A DNA stretch of 64,000 nucleotides, taken from assembly GCF_000153105.1 (NCBI RefSeq), contig NZ_CH672377.1, forward strand, positions 7,743 to 71,742, given 5' to 3'. The DNA is from Blastopirellula marina DSM 3645. GTDB taxonomy: Bacteria; Planctomycetota; Planctomycetia; Pirellulales; Pirellulaceae. This document shows, piece by piece, positions 55,023 to 64,000 of this stretch. The translations under genes and the position numbers were made by a program. How positions within the stretch are numbered: position 1 is the stretch's first letter; every line of letters starts with the position of its first letter. A model generated the notes under the pieces. It did no database searches and was not told the DNA's origin. It worked only from the letters and a program-made list of their open reading frames with translations.

Positions 55023-55023
<1 letters not shown>
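54115..55023 (-). CDS. coxC: cytochrome c oxidase subunit III with His-rich insertion
   Basis: A 302-residue subunit III. The N-terminal about 35 residues are His-rich (HEHDAHGHHSPEAHVAHH). The fold starts at KLGIWMFLITEVLFFSGM and ends with VGLYWHLVDLIWIYLF. Between the helices near residues 165-230 there is a hydrophilic, His/Glu/Ala-rich insertion, including two copies of an eight-residue unit encoded by a 24-bp tandem repeat at 54361-54408. The start overlaps the coxA stop by ATGA, so the two are coupled. Subunit III supports stability of the catalytic core. Confidence 0.87.
54361..54408 (-). repeat. 24-bp tandem repeat in coxC
   Basis: Two adjacent 24-bp copies differing by one base encode the Ala/His/Glu/Gly unit in the His-rich loop of subunit III. 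Copy number may vary among relatives. Confidence 0.8.
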
Positions 55024-56723
<1,700 letters not shown>

Positions 56724-56735
56724 TTGGATTTCTCG

Positions 56736-57737
56736 TTACTTCAGGCTCTTGATGAATTCGGCGATCGCCGTGATATCCTTGTCGCTCAGGCGCGAACTGG
56801 GGAACACCGGCATGACCGGTTGATATCCAGCGACCACTTTGGCTCGCGGATCGCGAATCGACTCGCGAATGTAGTTTTCATCCATCACGGCTTCAGTGCC
56901 GTCGGTGAACTTGTGCGCTGTTCCGAAACTGTCTTTGAACGAAGGACCGGCTTTCTTCGTGCCGTCGATCGAATGACAACTGATGCAGCCTTTGCGTTTG
57001 TAGAGAATCTCGCCCACTTGGACCATGGTGTTGCCTTCGTACAAGTTCGAGGCTTTTTCTAACCACGCGTCAAAGTCGCCGGTCTCGTAGACGTAAACAA
57101 ACGCATGCATGTTGGAGTGATCGCGACCGCAGTACTCGGCGCAAAACAGGTCATGCGGCTTGTGGTCGTCGGGGTTGACGCCCGTTCCGGTGGTGTTCAC
57201 CGCTTGGACCCAAATCTCGTTGTAGCGTCCCGGCACGCAGTCCATTTTGGTCCGGAAGGCCGGCACGAACATGTTGTGCAGCACGTCTTCCGACTCCAGG
57301 ATAAACCGGACCGGACGTCCCACCGGAATGTGCAGATCGCTCGACTCGGCGCCGTTGGGATAAACGAACAGCCAAGACCATTTCTTCGCTTGAACATGAA
57401 TTTCGTAGGCGTCATCCGGCGGAGTCCGCATGCTCATGTAGTTGGTGAAGCCCATCACGAAGAAGACGACCAACAGGAACGACGGCAACACCGACCACGC
57501 GATTTCCAACGTGTTGTTGTGCGTTGGCGACGGCTGCGGACCATGTCCCGGCCGGCGATAGTACTTCAACACGAAGTAGACCATCACGCCGACAATCAAG
57601 ACGAAAAAGAACGCCGAGATCCAATAGATCAAGTCGAACAGGTCGTCGACCATCGGCGCAAACGTCGAGTTGGCGGGACCGAAAAACAGACCGCCGTCGG
57701 CGTCCGCCAACATAGGCAAATTGCTGAGCAAATTCAT
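56736..57737 (-). CDS. coxB: cytochrome c oxidase subunit II with fused cytochrome c
   Basis: A 333-residue caa3-type subunit II. Two N-terminal transmembrane segments lead to a CuA domain (CAEYCGRDHSNMHAFVYV near residue 202, providing Cys, Glu, Cys, His, Met ligands). A cytochrome c domain follows with CISCH near residue 249 and the Met ligand region YQPVMPVFPSSRL. It takes electrons, probably from the complex III cytochrome or another c-type cytochrome, and passes them to CuA and haem a. It starts 6 bp after the sco gene. Confidence 0.93.
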   Translation of the reverse strand: MNLLSNLPMLADADGGLFFGPANSTFAPMVDDLFDLIYWISAFFFVLIVGVMVYFVLKYYRRPGHGPQPSPTHNNTLEIAWSVLPSFLLVVFFVMGFTNYMSMRTPPDDAYEIHVQAKKWSWLFVYPNGAESSDLHIPVGRPVRFILESEDVLHNMFVPAFRTKMDCVPGRYNEIWVQAVNTTGTGVNPDDHKPHDLFCAEYCGRDHSNMHAFVYVYETGDFDAWLEKASNLYEGNTMVQVGEILYKRKGCISCHSIDGTKKAGPSFKDSFGTAHKFTDGTEAVMDENYIRESIRDPRAKVVAGYQPVMPVFPSSRLSDKDITAIAEFIKSLK

Positions 57738-57743
57738 TGTGCT

Positions 57744-58634
57744 TTAGCGCGTGGTGACAGAGACGTTCTCTTCGACAGGCCAGTTCGCCTTCCGTGCTTC
57801 TTTTGCTTGCCGTCGTCGGCGAAACCAACTAGAAGCAAGCCAATACGGAGCGAGATACATCAGCAAAGCGGCCAACATGCTTGCGCCGCCAACTTTCATG
57901 ATATTCATCGCCACCGGGCCATAGGCGCCTGTGCTGGGATCGTAATGAAAGCAGAATAGCAGAAATCGATCGGTCGTTGTGCCGATCTTGCCTTCACTTG
58001 CTTCCACTAACGAAAGCCGCAACGTTTGCGGCGGAAATTCCACGCCATACATATAACGGGAGATTCTCCCGTCTGGAGTGCAAAGAGTCAGCAGCGCCGG
58101 ATGAGCATACTCGTTACGCTCCGGCACATACCGAAATTGAAAACCGATTGCGTCGGCCAATTTCTGAATGCTCGCTTTATCGCCGGTCAAAAAATGCCAA
58201 CCATCGGCGCTCTCAGGGCGACCATAAAGTTCAAGATACTTTTCTTTGGTCTTCAGCGCCTTCTCCGGCGTCTCGGCCGGATCAATGCTGACCGAGATGA
58301 CCTGGTACTCTTGTCCCGCCGTCCAGATGACGCGGTCCAAGCCGGTCACTAAGCCGTTCAACTGCACCTGACAGAGCATCGGACAGTTGGAATAGTTCAT
58401 CGACAAAATAACGGGGTTCTTCCCCTGGAAGTAATCTCCCAAGCGAACCGTCTCGCCGGCGTCATCGCGGAACGTCAGATCTAGCGGCAAGAGGTCATTC
58501 GAATGTTCGATGATCGTCAGATCGCGAAGCTCTTGCGGGTCTTCGCCCGGAACTTCGGCGCGCAACTGTTGCGATGACGCCGTCAGGGCGATCAGCAAAA
58601 TTGCGGCATTGGCGAACTGCACGACCGGCGACAT
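57744..58634 (-). CDS. SCO1/SenC-family copper chaperone
   Basis: A 296-residue protein with an N-terminal signal/anchor (ANAAILLIALTASSQQLRA) and a C-terminal transmembrane segment (SMLAALLMYLAPYWLASSW). The thioredoxin-like core has the copper-binding CxxxC motif near residue 83 (NYSNCPMLCQVQLNGL) and the conserved His in EYAHPALLTL. Sco proteins deliver copper to, or reduce, the CuA site of subunit II, which is the next gene. The second membrane segment is common in oxidase-linked Sco proteins of this phylum. Confidence 0.88.
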   Translation of the reverse strand: MSPVVQFANAAILLIALTASSQQLRAEVPGEDPQELRDLTIIEHSNDLLPLDLTFRDDAGETVRLGDYFQGKNPVILSMNYSNCPMLCQVQLNGLVTGLDRVIWTAGQEYQVISVSIDPAETPEKALKTKEKYLELYGRPESADGWHFLTGDKASIQKLADAIGFQFRYVPERNEYAHPALLTLCTPDGRISRYMYGVEFPPQTLRLSLVEASEGKIGTTTDRFLLFCFHYDPSTGAYGPVAMNIMKVGGASMLAALLMYLAPYWLASSWFRRRRQAKEARKANWPVEENVSVTTR

Positions 58635-58640
58635 GGGACC

Positions 58641-59009
58641 CTATTTCGCTTTCGTCGAGTATTCATTGACGACCAACTGCATGGCGCGGTCGATCGGCAG
58701 GCTGACCTGACCAGCATCTTTGTTGACCCAGCCGTAGCCGTTCAACGACGCCTTCTGGGCGCTGAGGATGTTGCCTGTCGCATCGGACTTCACGTTGACA
58801 ACTTCTTCGGCGTGCAGCGTGTTGGCGTACTGGTGATAAGTCGCCTGCAGCCCCATCACGATCGCGAAGGTCAAAATGGCGCTGACGAAACCGACCACGG
58901 CGATGACCGGGGTGTTCAGGTCGTCTTTTTGAGCCGGCAGCGCGGCTCCGTGACCCAAGTGAGCGTCGTTCGATAAAATCTTGCGTTCGAGTTCAGCAAC
59001 TTCAGACAT
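58641..59009 (-). CDS. small membrane protein of the complex III operon
   Basis: A 122-residue protein with a single transmembrane segment (residues about 36-57, VIAVVGFVSAILTFAIVM) and a hydrophilic C-terminal half. A strong ribosome-binding site (AGGAGG, 8 bases upstream) precedes the ATG. It lies between actF and sco, 18 bp after actF. No characterised family is recognised. It may be an accessory subunit of the complex. Confidence 0.7.
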   Translation of the reverse strand: MSEVAELERKILSNDAHLGHGAALPAQKDDLNTPVIAVVGFVSAILTFAIVMGLQATYHQYANTLHAEEVVNVKSDATGNILSAQKASLNGYGWVNKDAGQVSLPIDRAMQLVVNEYSTKAK

Positions 59010-59027
59010 TGCTCTTTCCTCCTCTAC

Positions 59028-60260
59028 TTACATGTTTTTCAGTGCGAGCGATTCGGGAAGTCGCGGATCGCGGATCGCCAACAAGCGGCGTTCTGCAGCA
59101 ATCCAAGCAATGTTCCCGATGAAAAAGCCGCCCAAACCGATCAGGCAGGCTAGTTCCATCCATCCCAACGGCAGTTTTTCCGGCGAGTACTGCGGCATGA
59201 CGAGCCAAAACATGTCGACCCAATGCATGACCAGAAGGAATATCGCCCATCCCACCATTAACGCCTTGTTGCGGCGAACTGCGCGGGACATTGTTCCAAG
59301 GAACGGGATGATGAACTGCCCAAATAGTAACACTAGTGAAACACTACGCCATGCGTCATTTTGTCGCACCAGATACCAAACCGTTTCTTCCGGGATATTG
59401 CCGTACCAGTACAGCAGATACTGGCTGAAAGCGATGTAACCCCAGAACAAAACGAACCCGAAAATAAATTTGCTTAAGTCGTGATATCGCTCGACGGTTA
59501 TCACGTCTCGCAGCTTGCCCCACGATTGCAGGGTAGCGCAACAGATTAAGGTGAAAGAAAAGAACGACACCATGGCCCCAGCGAAGAAATAGACGCCAAA
59601 CATGGTGCTGAACCACTTCCAATCGAGCGACATCGCCCAATCGATCGAAGCGAACGTGACAGTTAGTGCGAATGCGGCGACTACCAGCGGGCTCTTATTC
59701 TCCATTCGCAGCGTCAGCTTTGGATCGCCCGATTCGTCTTGGGCGGTCGACTGCGAAAGGAAGTACCACGCTGCGGCAATCCACACGCCAAAGTAAATCA
59801 CGGCGCGGATCGCGAAGAAGGTGGAGTTGAGATACGGCTCTTTGCCGGCCAACAGATGGTCGCTGGCCGCGAGCTCCGCGTCGTTCCATTCAAACAACAC
59901 CGAACTGCCGGAGAGGACCGAGAACAAGATCGGCAAAAACAGCAGCGCCATCGGGCCCAGCGTCATCGCGATCACTTCCGTAATCCGGCGGACCGACGCG
60001 CTCCAGCCGGCGCGCGTCAAATGCTGCAGCGCCAGAAAGCCCAACGCGCCTAGCGAGATGCTCAGGAAGAACAAATAGCTGGTCAGGTAAGCGAAGAAGA
60101 AGTGACGCAACTGATCCTGGGCGAACATGCCCAGCAGCAGCGCGACGACCATCGCCGCCAAGCCAACGCCGTATCCGCCGATCATCAGCTTGTTGCGAAT
60201 ATCGCCCAAGCGAATGGTCTCGTCGTTGGGAACCGAAATAGTGTCGTGGTGGTCGCCCAT
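59028..60260 (-). CDS. actF: alternative complex III membrane subunit ActF
   Basis: A 410-residue membrane protein with about ten transmembrane segments, of the NrfD-like/ActF type (quinol:cytochrome c oxidoreductase quinone-binding subunit 2). Typical features are RHFFFAYLTSYLFFLSISLG and the central WAMSLDWKWFSTMFG motif. With ActC it holds the membrane part of the complex. The ribosome-binding site AAGGA lies eight bases upstream of the ATG and overlaps the preceding stop region. Confidence 0.9.
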   Translation of the reverse strand: MGDHHDTISVPNDETIRLGDIRNKLMIGGYGVGLAAMVVALLLGMFAQDQLRHFFFAYLTSYLFFLSISLGALGFLALQHLTRAGWSASVRRITEVIAMTLGPMALLFLPILFSVLSGSSVLFEWNDAELAASDHLLAGKEPYLNSTFFAIRAVIYFGVWIAAAWYFLSQSTAQDESGDPKLTLRMENKSPLVVAAFALTVTFASIDWAMSLDWKWFSTMFGVYFFAGAMVSFFSFTLICCATLQSWGKLRDVITVERYHDLSKFIFGFVLFWGYIAFSQYLLYWYGNIPEETVWYLVRQNDAWRSVSLVLLFGQFIIPFLGTMSRAVRRNKALMVGWAIFLLVMHWVDMFWLVMPQYSPEKLPLGWMELACLIGLGGFFIGNIAWIAAERRLLAIRDPRLPESLALKNM

Positions 60261-60262
60261 GG

Positions 60263-61708
60263 TTAGTTTCCTTGACCCTTCAGCGCGTCGGCTTCAATTT
60301 GCGGCACATCCTGGATCGACGCGTCACGCGACTTCTGCAACGCCTTCAAGTAAAGGACGATCGCCCAGCGGTCCTCGGGATTAATTTGCGCCGCATAGCC
60401 AGGCATCTTGCGGATGCCGTTGGTAATCGTGTTGAAAACCCGACCCACCGGTTGCTTGACCACATTCGGATCATGCAGATTGGTCGGCTGCACCCAAGTC
60501 GGTTGCTGCATTTCAAAGGCTCGGATCGAGACGAGCCCGTTGCCGTCTCCCGCCAAACCATGGCAAACCGCACAGTAAATGTTGAACCGCTGCTGACCAC
60601 GTTCGACGAGGGTCGAATTGATCTGCAGCGTCTCGGGGAATTGCGTCACCCAATCCGGTTCCGGCGGCAGATCCTCGGCCGGGGCCGCTTCGTCCGCTGC
60701 GGCGCCGTCCGCCGGCTTTTCAGCCGCCGGCTTTTCAGCCGCCGGCTTCTCCTCGGCAGGCTTGTCTTCGGCCGGTTTCGCTTCATCCGCGGCAGGCTCG
60801 TCCGGATCCTCTTCCTGCAACAGCATCGCGACTTCGGACATATCTTCGGGCGCCGGAACGATGCCGGTCAAAAACTCGAGCGGCTGCCATTCTCCGCGAG
60901 CGACAGAACCCGGCACGCGAGGACGCATGGCGCGTCCGTCAGCGAAGATCGGCGAAGTCGTTTGCGTTTTCGCTTTCACCTGATCGTCCATATCGAGTAT
61001 CGGGTGCAGGCGCGGAAGCGGCGAGGTCGTATTGCGAGCGTTCCAAACCAACATCGGCGGAACGGTCAGCAGCGAGAGGAAGACGATCGCCACATATTTG
61101 TAGATGGTCGGGATCTGGTGGCTCGACGGGTCGGCTTCGATCTCATCGATCGCCAGCGGCGAGAACGCTTCGAGCATCTCCCGATGCTTGTGCAGTTTGA
61201 ATTTCGGATCCGCGGCGTTGAGCACCAAAAAGAAGCGATCATTCGTCGCGCGGGCGAAGTTGGGGTGACGGAACAGCGGATTGGAGAAGGTCGGCAATTG
61301 ATTAAGGATCAACATGCCGAAAAACGCGCCAAACGCCGCCAACAAAATCGTCAGCTCAAACGTAACCGGGATATTCGCAGGCAAGCTGAAGGTCGGCTTG
61401 CCTGAGATCATGTAGGGATAGCCCGAGAAGAGTGCGCCCGGTTGCTCGGTCGCATTCAAGACGTACTGCATCGCCAAGCCGGAGATGCCGCCGGTGAGCC
61501 CCATCGCGAGCACGATCCACGGCAGGATCGTCTTGCGAATGCCGAGCGCTTCGTCGATTCCGTGCACCGGAAACGGGACGTGTGCGTCGGTTTTGGTCAG
61601 TCCGGCGTCGCGAACCGCTTCGCAGGCTTTGAGCAATACATCCTGGTCGTCAAACTCGACCAACAGGCCCAGCGTTTGAGGACGCGTTTTGTCTTTGTTC
61701 TTAGACAT
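60263..61708 (-). CDS. fused ActD-ActE: DUF3341 membrane subunit plus cytochrome c
   Basis: A 481-residue protein joining two complex III subunits. Residues 1-175 are ActD (DUF3341): [19 protein letters not shown] and two transmembrane segments (about 58-80, 118-137). A third membrane segment near residue 208 leads to a periplasmic part with an ActE-like cytochrome c: CAVCH near residue 378 and [10 protein letters not shown] for the Met ligand. Between them lies a low-complexity linker with repeated Glu-Lys-Pro-Ala units encoded by a 15-bp tandem repeat at 60711-60755. ActC overlaps its start by eight bases. Fusion of ActD and ActE may keep the haem domain tethered next to the membrane subunits. 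Confidence 0.85.
   Translation of the reverse strand: MSKNKDKTRPQTLGLLVEFDDQDVLLKACEAVRDAGLTKTDAHVPFPVHGIDEALGIRKTILPWIVLAMGLTGGISGLAMQYVLNATEQPGALFSGYPYMISGKPTFSLPANIPVTFELTILLAAFGAFFGMLILNQLPTFSNPLFRHPNFARATNDRFFLVLNAADPKFKLHKHREMLEAFSPLAIDEIEADPSSHQIPTIYKYVAIVFLSLLTVPPMLVWNARNTTSPLPRLHPILDMDDQVKAKTQTTSPIFADGRAMRPRVPGSVARGEWQPLEFLTGIVPAPEDMSEVAMLLQEEDPDEPAADEAKPAEDKPAEEKPAAEKPAAEKPADGAAADEAAPAEDLPPEPDWVTQFPETLQINSTLVERGQQRFNIYCAVCHGLAGDGNGLVSIRAFEMQQPTWVQPTNLHDPNVVKQPVGRVFNTITNGIRKMPGYAAQINPEDRWAIVLYLKALQKSRDASIQDVPQIEADALKGQGN
60711..60755 (-). repeat. 15-bp tandem repeat in the ActD-ActE linker
   Basis: Three 15-bp units (two identical, the third with changes) encode the repeated Lys-Pro-Ala-Ala-Glu linker. 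Degenerate copies continue to about 60790. Confidence 0.75.
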
Positions 61709-63113
61709 GATCGGCCTCAGCTATGGGATCGTGTTCGCCGTGCGGCATGACGCTTTTGACTTCGGCCATCGCGACCATCGGCATAAATCGAAGGAACAAG
61801 AGGAACAGCGTGAAAAACAAACCGAAACTGCCCACGAACATGCCGATGTCGACCCAAGTCGGCTCGAAATAGCCCCAACTCGACGGCAGGAAGTCGCGCG
61901 ACAGCGACGTGACCGTAATCACGAAACGCTCGAACCACATGCCGATGTTCACAAAAATACTCGCGACAAACATGATCCAGGGAGTCGTGCGGCACTTTTT
62001 GAACCAGAAGATCTGCGGCACCACCACGTTGCAGGTAACCATCGTCCAGTAAGCCCAGTAATAGGGACCAAACGCACGATTGAGGAACGTGAACTGTTCG
62101 TTCGGCACGCCGCTGTACCAGGCCATGAAAAATTCCATCGCGTAGGCGTAGCCGACCATCGAGCCGGTCGCGAGTAAGATCTTGCAGATGTTTTCTAGAT
62201 GCCGCGTGGTGACCAGATCTTTCAGGCCGAACCACTCGCGAGCCGGCACGATCAACGTCAGCACCATGCCGAAGCCGCTGAACACGGCGCCGGCGACAAA
62301 ATACGGCGGAAAGATCGTCGTATGCCAACCCGGCAACTGCGAAACGGCGAAGTCGAAACTAACGATCGTATGGACCGACAACACCAGCGGAGCAGCCAAC
62401 GCGGCCAGCAGGATGTACGCTTTTTCGTACCGCGACCACTGCCGAGCCGAACCGGTCCAGCCAAGTGCGGCGATGCTGTAACCAATCTGGTGGACGCGCG
62501 ACTTGGTCCGATCTCGTAAGGTCGCCAAGTCGGGGATCATCCCCATGTACCAGAACAAGATCGAAACGGTCGCATACGTCGACACGGCGAACACGTCCCA
62601 CAGCAGCGGGCTGCGGAAGTTCGGCCACATGTTGAGATACAAACTCGGATACGGAAAGAGCCAATAGAAGACCCACACGCGACCGATATGCACCGCCGGA
62701 AAAATACCGGCACAGCAAACGGCGAAGATCGTCATCGCTTCGGCGAAGCGGTTGATGCTGGTTCGCCAGTTCTGACGAAAGATGCACAAGATGGCCGAAA
62801 TCAGCGTTCCGGCGTGACCGATACCAACCCAAAACACGAAGTTGACGATCGGCCAGCCCCAATAGACCGGGACATTATTGCCCCAGACGCCGACGCCGGT
62901 AAAAACCAGATAGCCGATCAGCGCGAACAGCATTCCCATCGCCGCAACCGAGACGCTGAAGCCGATGTACCACGCGAGCGGCGGTTTCTCTTGCTCCGGA
63001 ACGCCGGCGACGATTTCGGTGATCGAGCTGAAAGTAAGCCCGCCCGTCACAAGCGGCGCGCGCTTGCCCGGAGTTTCCAGCGTAATGTCGGCGACTTCGT
63101 CTACTGTGGCCAT
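61701..63113 (-). CDS. actC: alternative complex III membrane subunit ActC
   Basis: A 470-residue NrfD/PsrC-like membrane protein with about ten transmembrane segments, the quinol-binding subunit 1 of alternative complex III. Typical elements are [24 protein letters not shown], split here as [12 protein letters not shown] and [15 protein letters not shown], and [18 protein letters not shown]. The N-terminal 50 residues are hydrophilic. It overlaps the actD-actE start by eight bases, showing tight coupling. Confidence 0.9.
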   Translation of the reverse strand: MATVDEVADITLETPGKRAPLVTGGLTFSSITEIVAGVPEQEKPPLAWYIGFSVSVAAMGMLFALIGYLVFTGVGVWGNNVPVYWGWPIVNFVFWVGIGHAGTLISAILCIFRQNWRTSINRFAEAMTIFAVCCAGIFPAVHIGRVWVFYWLFPYPSLYLNMWPNFRSPLLWDVFAVSTYATVSILFWYMGMIPDLATLRDRTKSRVHQIGYSIAALGWTGSARQWSRYEKAYILLAALAAPLVLSVHTIVSFDFAVSQLPGWHTTIFPPYFVAGAVFSGFGMVLTLIVPAREWFGLKDLVTTRHLENICKILLATGSMVGYAYAMEFFMAWYSGVPNEQFTFLNRAFGPYYWAYWTMVTCNVVVPQIFWFKKCRTTPWIMFVASIFVNIGMWFERFVITVTSLSRDFLPSSWGYFEPTWVDIGMFVGSFGLFFTLFLLFLRFMPMVAMAEVKSVMPHGEHDPIAEADHV

Positions 63114-63159
63114 GTTTCTTCGCGTGGACTACAGGGTTTTAGCTACGAAAGGGTTTTAG

Positions 63160-64000
<841 letters not shown>

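Noticed and set aside
60272-61405. A 377-codon open frame on the plus strand
   Set aside because: It is antisense to the ActD-ActE fusion and dominated by Arg/Leu/Gly runs with no family resemblance.

Overview
The window looks like chromosomal DNA of a planctomycete, most likely of the Pirellulales (Blastopirellula/Bremerella/Rhodopirellula type). The reasons are family content: a DUF1559 protein with a pilin-like N-terminus, two secreted sulfatases, two large secreted beta-propeller/haem proteins of the 'PVC-type' kind, an SHD1-domain protein, a YdeP-type molybdoenzyme, and an alternative complex III plus caa3-type oxidase operon. Several starts are GTG or TTG and many genes lack a clear Shine-Dalgarno sequence, which also fits. 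The lineage is inferred from protein families, not from rRNA.

Layout. 134-10637 (all minus): moaD-like sulfur carrier overlapping a YdiJ-type FAD/Fe-S oxidoreductase, a zinc-ribbon membrane protein, a multi-pass membrane protein, a LON-substrate-binding-domain protein, a DUF309 protein, an 1172-residue propeller/HEAT/cytochrome protein and an SHD1 protein. 10904-16553 (plus): MoxR ATPase, DUF58 and DUF4129 proteins in a tight operon, endonuclease III, dCTP deaminase. 16559-20094 (minus): winged-helix AAA+ ATPase and sulfatase. 20360-27350 (plus): eight-haem cytochrome with HEAT/TPR repeats, deoC, SGNH hydrolase, second propeller/cytochrome protein, then a strong terminator. 27506-28519 (minus): CurA-like reductase. 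29055-33532 (plus): PfkB sugar kinase, glucose dehydrogenase-like enzyme (ending in a perfect terminator) and YdeP-type molybdoenzyme. 33638-36277: M1 aminopeptidase. 36392-37921 (minus): DUF1559 protein and a small lipoprotein.

38572-41514 is the accessory part. An intact tRNA-Ala(CGC) gene on the minus strand has its last 42 bases repeated exactly 2.46 kb downstream. This is the footprint of an integrative element at a tRNA 3' half. Between the copies lie one AT-richer gene, coding a two-module N-terminus fused to a TIR/nucleoside-deoxyribosyltransferase-like domain (a candidate stress or anti-phage effector), and an integrase-like N-terminal remnant. A second integrase-like remnant lies just past the distal repeat, suggesting two elements once sat in tandem.

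41643-52832: solute-binding lipoprotein divergent from xylB, an ornithine cyclodeaminase-like enzyme, a LysM protein divergent from a membrane-anchored vWA protein, a second sulfatase and an ABC-F ATPase. 52981-64000 (minus) is a long respiratory operon, transcribed from beyond the right edge: actB (partial), actC, a fused actD-actE, actF, a small membrane protein, sco, then coxB (with cytochrome c), coxA (A2-type haem-copper oxidase), coxC, a subunit IV-like protein and a second subunit III-like protein. Together they would move electrons from quinol through complex III and cytochrome c to oxygen.

Both strands carry long spurious open frames opposite real genes; these were left out.
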